From Pirellulales bacterium (GTDB lineage Bacteria; Planctomycetota; Planctomycetia; Pirellulales; JAICIG01): DNA of 19,326 nucleotides. The stretch spans positions 1-19,326 of the forward strand of contig JAICIG010000106.1 of the NCBI GenBank assembly GCA_025924495.1, in the 5' to 3' direction. Under the pieces are notes generated by a model. The model was not told the DNA's origin and did not search any database. It saw only the letters and a program-made list of their open reading frames with translations. The position numbers were made by a program, and so were the translations under genes. This document shows, piece after piece, positions 7,020 to 14,767 of the stretch; position 1 is the first letter of the stretch; the number at the start of each line of letters is the position of its first letter.

Positions 7020-9488
7020 CTAGAAGCCCATGCCCATGCCGCCCATACCGCCGCCACCCATGCCCATGCCGCCCATTCCCATGCCACCCATTCCCATGCC
7101 GCCCCCGCGTCCCATCGTAGGCGCAGGGATCGGAATTACGAGATCCGCGACCGGGTAGACCTTTGTCGTCAGCATGTTTTCGGCTTCGGTCTTGCTCGTG
7201 ATCATCAGCACTTCATTACGGATCACGTAAGTCAGGTCCATCTCGCCAAGCATCAAACGCAAGGCCGATCGTAAGGTGATCCCTTTGATGTTGCGGGTCA
7301 CAGGCGTATCGCTGCCGAGACCCGCGTCGGTCAACGCCTTGGTATCGAGTTGGATTTCGATGCCATGGCGTTCCTTGAGGTATTCCACCACGTCGGTCAA
7401 CGGCTGATCGACAAATTCGATTTCGGTCTTGTCGTCCAGGGCGGCGATGATTCTCGCTTCGTTGGGATTATTCTGCGTCAAATCGACCGCCTTGTATTTC
7501 TTGCGGCGTTCGGTCAGCAACTGCCAGACTTCCGGATCCGGATACAAAATCGGCGGTTCATCCGGCGTGGGGATGTGTGAGAGTTCGATCTGATACATGG
7601 CATCGATCACGCCCTTGTGGCGAGCATCGACGACCGCCAGCATATCGGCGGTGTAGCCCACCATGCGGGCTGTCAGTTCGGCCGTCCGCAAGCCCGGCGT
7701 GCCTGGCGACATTTCTTCGGCGATGTTGGCGATCGCCTCGGCGTCTCGGTAGCGTTCTTCATCCATCAAGGCGTTGAAACGGGCCATCAATTGATCAACT
7801 TTTTGTTCCTGCAGGAACAACTCGCGGTTGATGCGCTCGCGCGCTTTGCCTTCGGTGGCGATTTGTTCCTGTCGCAAGTCCGACTCCGCTTTGACCAGCG
7901 CCTGGCGGCTGGCTATTTGCAGAGCGCTTTCAACCTGGTCGCGTAGCTGCGCACGCACTTCCGGGGGAAGTTCCGGGGCCTGGTTGACTTTTTCCAACGT
8001 GAGCTTGAGCATGTTCACGGCATACTCAGGATCGACCCCTGTCATTCTGCCAGCCTCAGCGACGGCATTTCTTACCTCCGTCCGGAGGAATTGCACATAA
8101 ACGCGCTGCTGCCGCTCGACTTCGTCCAGTAATTGCCCCTCAGCGGGTTCTTCGTCGTTGCCGTCGGGCGCCGCCGGCGGCGGTATTAGCGGCGGAGCCG
8201 GACCGGCGGGCGGCGCCAATGCCAAGGTATTAGGCCGTACGCCGGGCGGAGCTTTGAGCGCCTTTTGAACGGCCGCCTGCAAGACTTCGGCCTCGGCATT
8301 CAATGGGCTCAAACGATTGGCTTCTCGAGCCAGGCGCTCTGCCTGGTCGATCTGGCCTACGGCCAGCGCTTGCTCGCCCAGACGTGCCAGGTTCTCAGCT
8401 TCAACGTTGACATACGAGCGTAAATCATTCAGTCCCGCCGTGCCAATTGTGGGCAAACTCAAATCGCCATCGCGTTCCGCGGTTTCGACCAATTTTCCCA
8501 AATAGGCGTTTTCCGCGTCGGGTTTGGCCGGCGGCAGTCGCCACTTGAGTACGACGGGACGGCCAGCGAGCTCGGCGCCAACTTTGACCTCAATGGGTTT
8601 GGGGCCCTCCACCGCGCGGGCCTCTGCCTTGCCGAGCAGGACGGTGTCGCGGTCGAAACGCAACGGCGGAATGCCGCGGAAGTAAACTTGCTTGAACCCC
8701 GCAGGCAATTCCGTGACGGTTGGCCAGGCCACCGACGCCTGCGCCACATCGGCGAGGCGACGCCCCATTTGTTCTCCCGACCAATCGTCGCGGTCAATCA
8801 GCAGCATGCCGCCGGTGTGTTTGGCGAGGGCGCCGAGCAATTGATGATCGACGCGCGGCCCAACGGCATAACTATTGATAGAAATGCGGCCGTCGACGAA
8901 CCGGTCCATCAACTCCCGCAAACGCTCGCTGAAGAGCAGTTGTGCGGTGCTCATGCCATCGCCGATATAAACGATCGCCCGCGCTCGACCCGGCCTAGCA
9001 TTCCGCATCAACTGATTCGAGGCGGCAATCAGAGCCGCATCCATGTCGGTAGAGCCTAAGGGCACACGCGCGTTTAAATTGGCGAGGGCCTGATTCATCT
9101 CGGCGCTATTGGACGCCGTCAGCGCGGGCGTCAGTGAGACCGCGTTCAAATCGACCGCGAGCAATGCGACGCGATCGCTACGCCCTAGACTGCGCAGCAA
9201 GGAGTCGAGTGCGGCCAGACCCTTTTGACGGAACGTGCCGGTCTGGCTTGCGGAAGTGTCGAATAAGATCGCCACGTCGTGCGGCTGGCGCGGCGGCTCG
9301 GGAATGGATGGCGTTAATGCCAAGGCAAAGACCGCTTCGCCATCGCCTGTAACATAGGTCTGCATCTGAGCGGTCGGCGTTGCGCTTGCCGGCAGTTTTT
9401 CGCCGCTTGGCGCGGCTACAGCGAGAGCGCAACTTGCCAGAACGACGCACGCCCCGGAGATCCACAACGACCGAAATGTCTGTGGCAT
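7020..9488 (-). CDS. Exported VWA-domain protein with STN-like domain and Gly/Met tail
   Basis: An 822-residue exported protein. The leader (1-25) has a hydrophobic core with LASC at 17-20, matching a lipobox, so it may be a lipoprotein anchored at Cys20; cleavage after AVA near residue 25 is the alternative. Residues about 70-235 form a von Willebrand A domain with an intact MIDAS: DTSAS (77-81), Thr147 in GSTDMD, and Asp177 in GDGMS. A Pro-rich, acidic linker (about 425-455) and a long charged helical region (about 455-620, probably coiled coil or TPR-like) follow. Residues about 680-785 (TEIEFVDQPLTDVVEYLKER, ITLRSALRLMLGEMDLTYVI, KVYPVADLV) resemble the secretin/TonB short N-terminal domain repeated in many planctomycete proteins. 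It ends in a (GGMGM)n tail. Function unknown; it may bind a surface ligand or a cell-envelope partner. A strong ribosome binding site precedes the ATG. Confidence 0.85.
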   Translation of the reverse strand: MPQTFRSLWISGACVVLASCALAVAAPSGEKLPASATPTAQMQTYVTGDGEAVFALALTPSIPEPPRQPHDVAILFDTSASQTGTFRQKGLAALDSLLRSLGRSDRVALLAVDLNAVSLTPALTASNSAEMNQALANLNARVPLGSTDMDAALIAASNQLMRNARPGRARAIVYIGDGMSTAQLLFSERLRELMDRFVDGRISINSYAVGPRVDHQLLGALAKHTGGMLLIDRDDWSGEQMGRRLADVAQASVAWPTVTELPAGFKQVYFRGIPPLRFDRDTVLLGKAEARAVEGPKPIEVKVGAELAGRPVVLKWRLPPAKPDAENAYLGKLVETAERDGDLSLPTIGTAGLNDLRSYVNVEAENLARLGEQALAVGQIDQAERLAREANRLSPLNAEAEVLQAAVQKALKAPPGVRPNTLALAPPAGPAPPLIPPPAAPDGNDEEPAEGQLLDEVERQQRVYVQFLRTEVRNAVAEAGRMTGVDPEYAVNMLKLTLEKVNQAPELPPEVRAQLRDQVESALQIASRQALVKAESDLRQEQIATEGKARERINRELFLQEQKVDQLMARFNALMDEERYRDAEAIANIAEEMSPGTPGLRTAELTARMVGYTADMLAVVDARHKGVIDAMYQIELSHIPTPDEPPILYPDPEVWQLLTERRKKYKAVDLTQNNPNEARIIAALDDKTEIEFVDQPLTDVVEYLKERHGIEIQLDTKALTDAGLGSDTPVTRNIKGITLRSALRLMLGEMDLTYVIRNEVLMITSKTEAENMLTTKVYPVADLVIPIPAPTMGRGGGMGMGGMGMGGMGMGGGGMGGMGMGF
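7029..7103 (-). repeat. Five 15-bp tandem units coding a GGMGM tail
   Basis: Five contiguous 15-base units at 7029-7043, 7044-7058, 7059-7073, 7074-7088 and 7089-7103. Units 1 and 3 are identical (CATGCCCATGCCGCC); units 4 and 5 differ from them by one or two bases; unit 2 is degenerate. On the minus strand each encodes GGMGM, except unit 2, which encodes GGGGM. They lie at the extreme C-terminus of the VWA protein, so unit gain or loss would change tail length in frame. Confidence 0.9.
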
Positions 9489-9978
9489 GAGAAGAGACTC
9501 CCCTGAAGCAAGCCGACGCGCAGAGCCAGCTTTCCATGGTCAGGGCCCGGCGCGCGGAAGGCCAAGTGATCCGTACCGAGAAGCTCAACGGTGATGGTAG
9601 CCCGACCCGAAGGCAATTGTCAAAAAGAATTAACGCTCGCCCTCCCTGTGCAAAGACAATCGGAGACTCACCCAGTCGCTCCCCTCCCATGGCGGCATCG
9701 AAACTCGTCGGCCGACCATCCGGAAGCAATGCTGGCAACTAGCCCGAGGCGCCAAAGAGGCCGGAGCCGACGGTTTCCTTACTCGAATCGATCGCATTAC
9801 AATCCTCGCAGGAGAACACGTCGGGCAGCGCCTGCCATGAGCCGAAGCACGGCGCTGCATCCGTTCCCGCTTTCCAGGGCTAAGTTGTGCAATTCTAGGG
9901 AAGTCAGGCGATTTGCGGCAAGCGATTCCTGTGCCCCGCCGGGCAAGCCGCTTAACGTAGTAGAAATCGAGAGATTCC
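9489..9978. other. Divergent intergenic region upstream of the polyketide locus
   Basis: A 490-base gap between the divergent VWA and methyltransferase genes. Short frames cross it on both strands (up to 134 codons), but they are Arg/Ser/Pro-rich, overlap one another and carry no recognisable domain, so I treat them as chance. The gap must hold the promoters for both transcription units. Apart from the Shine-Dalgarno of the VWA gene, I see no convincing operator, terminator or small RNA. Confidence 0.5.
9498..9504 (-). promoter_or_regulatory. Strong Shine-Dalgarno for the VWA gene
   Basis: On the minus strand AGGGGAG lies 9 bases before the ATG at 9488. It supports this start and is stronger than the sites before most other genes in the window. 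Confidence 0.7.
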
Positions 9979-10695
9979 GTGCTATTGCCGCCTGACTTGA
10001 GACACAGACGCCTGCAACCCGAGCTCATGGATCAGCCCGAACTCGATGCGGAGCGACATCACCGAGCGCTCACGGGCTTGTCGCGAGTGAATTTCTTCAG
10101 CGGCAGTGCCGGCATACTCTGGCCTGCGATCCTGGAAATTGCGCGACAAGAGCCGAAGCGTGGTTGGCGCCTGCTCGATGTCGCCTCGGGCGCCGGCGAT
10201 GTGCCCGTCTCGCTGTGGCACAAAGCTCGTCGTGCGGGCATTCGTTTGGAAATTGACGGGTGCGATATTAGCGAGCGAGCCGTCGAACATGCTCGTCAGC
10301 ACGCTGAACAAACGCGCGCATCGGTCCGCTTCTTTCGTTGCGATGCTCTCGTCGACGGTCTGCCGGGCGGGTACGACTTTGTCACCAGTTCGCTGTTTCT
10401 CCATCACCTTCCAGAACCACAAGCCGTTGAGTTACTGCGTCGCATGGCCAGCGCTGCAAGCCGACTGGTATTGGTTAATGACCTGAACCGCAGCCTCGCC
10501 GGCTTTGTCCTCGCCTACGTGGGCATCCGTCTTCTGACGAGTTCCCAGGTGGCGCACGTCGACGGGCCTCGTTCTGTTGAAGGCGCCTTTCGCGGCGAGG
10601 AGGTGATCAGACTATGCCATGAGGCAGGCTTGGAAGGCGCTGTCGTCCAACGGCGATGGCCATGCCGCTATCTGCTCACGTGGCGTCGTTCTTGA
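9979..10695 (+). CDS. Class I SAM-dependent methyltransferase of the type III PKS locus
   Basis: A 238-residue Rossmann-fold methyltransferase. Motif I is LLDVASGAGDVP (65-76), the SAM-binding glycine loop; the acidic end of strand 2 is in GCDISERAVEHA (94-105); YDFVTSSLFLHHLPEPQAVE is motif IV and the following helix. The N-terminal LQPELMDQPELDAERHHRAL region is typical of methyltransferases found next to type III PKS genes, which favours the GTG start at 9979 over the ATG at 10027, since the latter would remove LQPEL. A GAGA element lies just upstream of the GTG. It probably O- or C-methylates the polyketide product or a quinone-like derivative in the cytoplasm; the target atom cannot be read from sequence. 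It is first in a co-directional set with the FAD oxidoreductase and the polyketide synthase. Confidence 0.87.
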   Translation: MLLPPDLRHRRLQPELMDQPELDAERHHRALTGLSRVNFFSGSAGILWPAILEIARQEPKRGWRLLDVASGAGDVPVSLWHKARRAGIRLEIDGCDISERAVEHARQHAEQTRASVRFFRCDALVDGLPGGYDFVTSSLFLHHLPEPQAVELLRRMASAASRLVLVNDLNRSLAGFVLAYVGIRLLTSSQVAHVDGPRSVEGAFRGEEVIRLCHEAGLEGAVVQRRWPCRYLLTWRRS

Positions 10696-10755
10696 AATTA
10701 ATCGCCGGTGGAGGATTGTTTTTCGGCAACCAACCGCGAAGATTTGCCTTGAGTT

Positions 10756-10771
10756 ACTCGAAGAGTCGAGT
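10756..10771. repeat. Short perfect inverted repeat upstream of the FAD gene
   Basis: ACTCGA-AGAG-TCGAGT is a perfect 6-bp stem with a 4-base loop, 39 bases before the FAD oxidoreductase ATG. It could be an operator or a weak mRNA hairpin between the methyltransferase and oxidoreductase genes. It has no following T-run, so it is not a terminator. It is short enough to be chance. Confidence 0.3.
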
Positions 10772-10809
10772 CATGGTCGAGGCTCCCCTTGCTCATTCCA
10801 GAGAAACGC

Positions 10810-12066
10810 ATGCAAAATGTCGCCCCAGGCGTTGCTGCCGAAAGGTTCGACGCGATTATTATCGGAGGCGGCCCTGGAGGCGCAACCGCGGCGGCGGTTC
10901 TTGCAAAGGCGGGCTGGTCGACCGTGGTGGTCGAACAGCAAGTCTTTCCGCGCCGCAAGGTGTGCGGCGAGTATCTGTCTGCGACAAATTGGCCCTTGTT
11001 GGAAGCCTTAGGCGCATCGGCCGCGTTCGTGGAGTCGGCAGGTCCTGAAGTGCGCCGTGTGGCGCTGTTCTCCGGCCGTTCATCAGTCACCGCAGAACTG
11101 CCGTCGAGCCGCATGAATGGCTCAGTTCGCTGGGGCCGAGCACTGCTTCGCGAGCACCTTGACACCCTCTTACTCCGACAAGCCCAAGAAAACGGCGCGC
11201 TGGCATTGCAACCATGGCAAGCGTGCGAACTCGAGCGGTGCGGCGCCGGTTTTCGGTGCCTGGCCGTTTCGCAGGCGTCGGCAGAAAGGCGCAATCTAAT
11301 TGCGCCGATCGTCGTCGCGGCGCATGGCTCGTGGGCGGCAGGTCCCTTGCCGACGCAAGTTGCCCGGCGGTCGAAACGCGGCGCCGATCTGTTGGGTTTC
11401 AAGGCGACTTTCCTGGACACGAATTTGCCCCGCGAGCTGATGCCTCTAGTCAGCTTCCGCGACGGCTATGGCGGGCTGGTCCACGACGATGACCGCCGAG
11501 TGAGTTTTTCGTGCTGTATCCAGCGCGATCGTCTGGAGCGATTGGCGCGCGATGGCCGCAGCGCGGGCGATACCTTGCTCGACTATCTATTCTCTGAGTG
11601 CGCTGCGCTGCAAGAAACGCTGGGGGGCGCCAGACGCGAACTGCCTTGGCTGGCAGCCGGACCGATTCGACCCGGCATTCGACGTTGCTATAGCGGCGGT
11701 CTGTTCCTGGTTGGAAATGCGGCGGGCGAAGCTCATCCGGTCGTCGCCGAGGGAATCAGCATGGCGATGCAAGCAGGATGGTTGCTGGCTAAGCGTTTGG
11801 CCGCCAGCGATGCAAGAACCTCGGCAGCTGCCCGCGATGCCATCGGCAAGGATTACACGGTTGCCTGGCGTCGTGCATTCGCCCCGCGCATCCACGCGGC
11901 GGGAGCAGTTGCACATTGGGCCATGCGACCTGGCGCCGTATCTGCAAGCCTGCCAATCATTCGCCGCTGCCCGCAGATTTTGACCTGGGGCGCCTGGTGT
12001 AGCGGAAAAACGTTGAATGTTTGGACGGGCGGCGACCAGAGTGCGTCCGCGGCGATGGCAAATTGA
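10810..12066 (+). CDS. FAD-dependent oxidoreductase (geranylgeranyl reductase-like) of the type III PKS locus
   Basis: A 418-residue flavoprotein. FDAIIIGGGPGGATAA (13-28) is the dinucleotide-binding loop, with Glu42 at the end of strand 2 (STVVVEQ) contacting the FAD ribose. PRRKVCGEYLS (47-57) is the 'PR.K.CGE.ls' signature shared by geranylgeranyl reductases and flavin monooxygenase/halogenase relatives. GGLFLVGNAAGEAHPVVAEG (296-315) is the second FAD motif, here with Asn303 where the superfamily usually has Asp. I chose ATG 10810, preceded by GAGAAA; TTG 10789 would add seven residues with no support. The KxxK halogenase pattern is not evident. In this setting it most likely oxidises or reduces the polyketide or its alkyl chain. 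It follows the methyltransferase by 114 bases and precedes the synthase. Confidence 0.87.
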   Translation: MQNVAPGVAAERFDAIIIGGGPGGATAAAVLAKAGWSTVVVEQQVFPRRKVCGEYLSATNWPLLEALGASAAFVESAGPEVRRVALFSGRSSVTAELPSSRMNGSVRWGRALLREHLDTLLLRQAQENGALALQPWQACELERCGAGFRCLAVSQASAERRNLIAPIVVAAHGSWAAGPLPTQVARRSKRGADLLGFKATFLDTNLPRELMPLVSFRDGYGGLVHDDDRRVSFSCCIQRDRLERLARDGRSAGDTLLDYLFSECAALQETLGGARRELPWLAAGPIRPGIRRCYSGGLFLVGNAAGEAHPVVAEGISMAMQAGWLLAKRLAASDARTSAAARDAIGKDYTVAWRRAFAPRIHAAGAVAHWAMRPGAVSASLPIIRRCPQILTWGAWCSGKTLNVWTGGDQSASAAMAN

Positions 12067-12104
12067 CCTTTTGCTTGTCATCATCCACAGTCGGGGCCGA
12101 GCCG

Positions 12105-13238
12105 ATGGCAACCAACCGCATGAGAGACTCGATGGGCTTCAACATCCTTGGTTTGGGTTCAGCGTTGCCGGCGAATCAGATGACTCAGGCCGAGGCGGCT
12201 GAGTTAGCCCAGCAGGTTTCTTGCACGACCGAAGAACAGGCCAGAGCGATGAACGTTCTGTACCGTCGCGCGGGCGTCCGCACTCGCTACACGGTTTTTC
12301 CCCATCGGGCGGTTCTGGACTGGGCCACGTTGCACGAACCTACGACCACTGATCAAAGCGATGGCGCCGTCGCCGCATTGGTGCAAACGAGCCTGACCAC
12401 CGAAGAAAGAATGCGTCTCTATGAGCAGCATGCCCTGCCGCTTGCGCTGCGCGCCGCACAGTCGGCCTTGGACGAGGCCGGCGCGCTCCCTTCACAGATC
12501 ACGCATTTGGTTACAGTTTCGTGTACGGGCTTCGCGGCGCCGGGGGTCGATGTTGGTTTGATGCAGCACTTGGCGCTAAAGCCAACGGTCGAACGCGTGC
12601 ACGTAGGTTTTATGGGGTGTCACGGCGCCATTAACGGCTTGCGCGTAGCACGGGCGCTACCGTCCGACGATGCGGCAGCTCGCGTGCTGCTCTGCGCCGT
12701 GGAGTTATGCAGCATTCATTTTCAGGTACGTTGGGATCCAAAGCAGTTCGTAGGCAATGCAATTTTTGGCGATGGAGCCGCAGCCTTAGTGGGCGGGATG
12801 TCGAAGGCCGAAGGCGCCTGGCAAGTTGCAGCGACGGGCTCCTGCCTGCTGCCCGATTCGACCGACGCGATGAGTTGGGCGATTCGCGACTTCGGCTTCG
12901 AGATGGAGCTTTCGCCTCGCGTGCCGGAGCTCATCAAGCAGCGCTTGCGCAATTGGATCGAGCCCTGGCTCGAACAGCAGGGCTTGCGCCTTGAACAAAT
13001 TGGCTCATGGGCCGTGCATCCGGGCGGGCCGAGGATTCTTGCTGCCGTCGAGGAGTCGCTTGAACTCGATCCGCGGGCATTGAACATTTCGCGCGAAGTG
13101 CTGGCGCAGTGCGGCAACATGTCGTCGCCCACCGTGTTATTCATTCTGGAGCGATTGCTCGAGCAAGGAGCGCCGCGGCCCTGCGTCATGCTCGGCTTTG
13201 GTCCAGGAATTGTGACCGAAGCGGCGCTTCTGAGATGA
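12105..13238 (+). CDS. Type III polyketide synthase (chalcone synthase-like)
   Basis: A 377-residue homodimeric-type thiolase-fold synthase that extends an acyl-CoA starter with malonyl-CoA and cyclises the chain without a carrier protein. The triad is complete: Cys140 in THLVTVSCTGFAAPG, His305 in SWAVHPGGPRIL, Asn338 in CGNMSSPTVLFILERL. GCHGAINGLR (171-180), FGDGAAALVG and the C-terminal GFGPG (364-368) are family landmarks. The SCTGF.APG.D form resembles bacterial alkylresorcinol/alkylpyrone synthases (BpsA/ArsB type) rather than plant enzymes, so a fatty acyl starter is likely. Start choice is uncertain: ATG 12105 is used; ATG 12120 or ATG 12132 (preceded by GAGAGA) are equally possible and change only a disordered N-terminus. 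A TTG at 12021 would overlap the FAD gene. The ring type and chain length of the product cannot be inferred. Confidence 0.93.
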   Translation: MATNRMRDSMGFNILGLGSALPANQMTQAEAAELAQQVSCTTEEQARAMNVLYRRAGVRTRYTVFPHRAVLDWATLHEPTTTDQSDGAVAALVQTSLTTEERMRLYEQHALPLALRAAQSALDEAGALPSQITHLVTVSCTGFAAPGVDVGLMQHLALKPTVERVHVGFMGCHGAINGLRVARALPSDDAAARVLLCAVELCSIHFQVRWDPKQFVGNAIFGDGAAALVGGMSKAEGAWQVAATGSCLLPDSTDAMSWAIRDFGFEMELSPRVPELIKQRLRNWIEPWLEQQGLRLEQIGSWAVHPGGPRILAAVEESLELDPRALNISREVLAQCGNMSSPTVLFILERLLEQGAPRPCVMLGFGPGIVTEAALLR

Positions 13239-13306
13239 TGCCGGGGACGCCGGACCCTGGCAGACGAACTGCCCTGCTGAAAGCCGAATGACCAGGCGAA
13301 CCTGAC

Positions 13307-13324
13307 TTGCGCCTCGCGGCGCAA
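13307..13324. repeat. Perfect hairpin after the polyketide synthase gene
   Basis: TTGCGCC-TCGC-GGCGCAA forms a 7-bp stem with a 4-base loop in the 221-base gap between the synthase and the first AI-2E gene, 69 bases after the synthase stop. On the plus strand it is followed by an A-tract (13329-13335) rather than a T-run, so it is not a standard intrinsic terminator for the synthase, though it may slow transcription or stabilise the 3' end. The rest of the gap shows nothing I can name. Confidence 0.4.
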
Positions 13325-13459
13325 AGGGAAAAAAACTCGCCGGATTAGGGCTGTTGCAGCCCGATTGCATTTCACGCCGGCCCCCAGACAGTGGCATGAC
13401 AAATGCCTTAGCAATCAGGCCGTGTCACGCGTCGAGCCGAAATCACGGGCCTCAAGAAT

Positions 13460-14767
13460 ATGATCGCGTCAGCCGCCCCAACTCCGGCAACAAGCGACTG
13501 GTCATTGGGAAGCACCTTTCGCGCCACGCTCGTCGTGGTGGCGGTGGCGGTCGCCTTTACGCTGGCTTATCTGTTTCGCGGGGTAATCTTTCTGCTGTTC
13601 GTGGGCATCTTGATCGCAATCGCCTTGAAGCCTCTCGTCCGCTGGCTGCGGCAGTTAGGCTTGTCTCCCACCACGGCCTCGATCTTGTCCTACGGCTTGC
13701 TGGTGATTGTGGCGGCGGGAGGCATTGTGGCGGGCACGCCGCTGTTGGCTAAGCAAATCAATGAGATGCTCGGCAGTTTGCCGGAGTTCTACACGAAAGC
13801 GCACGACTTCCTGGCGGGATTTTCGAATCCGCTAATTCACCGGTTTGTAGAAGAAATGCCCGATGAGCTGCCGCGCAGCCTCAACCTGGATCGCGAGGAG
13901 GCAGAAGGCGCCATTCAAGCCGTGGCGCAAGGCGTGAGCTATGGCGGCGTCGTATTGAAAGCCGTCTTAGGCGGATTGGCGAGTCTGCTGTTAGGGTTTT
14001 ACTGGTCTTTGCACGAAGACCGGGCGATTCGCGCGTGCCTGCTGGCGTTGCCGGTGGCAAAACGCGACGTGGCCAAGGAGATCATTTTCGAAAGTCTAGC
14101 CAAGCTAGGCGCCTACCTGCGCGGCCAAGGGTTGCTTTGCCTGATTATGTGCGTGATGGTGTTCGTGGTTTACTCGCTCATCGGCGTGCCTTATGCAGCG
14201 GCTCTGGCTGTGACGGCCGGCCTGCTCGAGGCGCTGCCCGTGTTCGGCCCCATCTTGGCCGCCGTGCCTGCTTTGCTCGTCGCGGTGTCGACAAGCCCGA
14301 CCATGGGAGCGTGGGTCTTGGTCGCCATCGTAGCAATGCAGCAATTCGAGAGTAATGTACTTGTGCCCAAGATTATGGATCGGTCGGTCGGCGTCAACGC
14401 AGTGGTGACGTTGTTGGCGATCGTAGCCTTTAGCGCTCTGGGCGGCTTCGCCGGCGCGGTCTTGGCGATTCCCATCGCGGCAATCATCCAGCTCGTGTTC
14501 GATCGCCTCGTATTCAGCCGCGCCGCCTCGGAGCCGGCGCCGCCTGCGGGCCGCGATGTTGTGAGCCGCTTGCGATATCAAGCGCAAGCGCTGGCTCACG
14601 ATGTGCAGTTGCACACGCGAAATAAAGAGGCTAGTCCCTCGACGAAGAGCGACCGCGTCGAGGACGGCATCGAAGCTCTGGCTCAAGACATCGATCGTTA
14701 TTTGGCCGCAGCTTTCGAGCAGACAGGGACCGCGGCCGCGGCAACCGCAGGAGACGAACCGGCATGA
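13460..14767 (+). CDS. AI-2E/PerM family membrane protein (first of tandem pair)
   Basis: A 435-residue inner-membrane protein of the AI-2E family transporter (PerM, DUF20) group. About eight membrane segments are expected: two near the N-terminus (residues about 20-60), one at about 75-95, and a block from about 170 on. The family core is clear: LPVFGPILAAVPALL (about 257-271), QQFESNVLVPKIMDRSVGVN (about 294-313) and FAGAVLAIPIAAIIQLVFDR. A hydrophilic, probably cytoplasmic tail follows (about 355-435), ending in a helical stretch with IEALAQDIDRYLAAA. The transported substrate is unknown: members include the E. coli AI-2 exporter candidate TqsA and a Na+(Li+)/H+ antiporter, so the name should not be taken as quorum sensing. 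The ATG at 13460 has only a weak ribosome binding site. Its stop overlaps the next ATG by four bases (ATGA), so the pair is translationally coupled. Confidence 0.9.
   Translation: MIASAAPTPATSDWSLGSTFRATLVVVAVAVAFTLAYLFRGVIFLLFVGILIAIALKPLVRWLRQLGLSPTTASILSYGLLVIVAAGGIVAGTPLLAKQINEMLGSLPEFYTKAHDFLAGFSNPLIHRFVEEMPDELPRSLNLDREEAEGAIQAVAQGVSYGGVVLKAVLGGLASLLLGFYWSLHEDRAIRACLLALPVAKRDVAKEIIFESLAKLGAYLRGQGLLCLIMCVMVFVVYSLIGVPYAAALAVTAGLLEALPVFGPILAAVPALLVAVSTSPTMGAWVLVAIVAMQQFESNVLVPKIMDRSVGVNAVVTLLAIVAFSALGGFAGAVLAIPIAAIIQLVFDRLVFSRAASEPAPPAGRDVVSRLRYQAQALAHDVQLHTRNKEASPSTKSDRVEDGIEALAQDIDRYLAAAFEQTGTAAAATAGDEPA

Larger units (their letters stand above)
9979..12066 (+). other. First two tailoring genes of a type III PKS locus (continues to 13238)
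   Basis: The methyltransferase and FAD oxidoreductase run in the same direction into the type III polyketide synthase gene, with gaps of 114 and 38 bases. Co-directional packing and the pairing of these three families indicate a small biosynthetic locus spanning 9979-13238. The boundaries are inferred: the divergent VWA gene on the left, and a 221-base gap with a hairpin before an AI-2E gene on the right. Confidence 0.75.

Noticed and set aside
7029..7103. CRISPR-like or non-coding repeat array
   Set aside because: The 15-base units are contiguous with no unique spacers and translate in frame to the GGMGM tail of a real gene.
9591..9995. Short frames in the 490-base gap before the methyltransferase (134 codons plus, 132 codons minus)
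   Set aside because: They overlap each other on opposite strands, are Arg/Ser/Pro-rich and match no family; no ribosome binding site supports either.
10810..12066. Flavin-dependent halogenase for the polyketide locus
   Set aside because: The sequence shares the 'PR.K.CGE' signature with halogenases but lacks a visible KxxK lysine motif and the WxWxIP motif.
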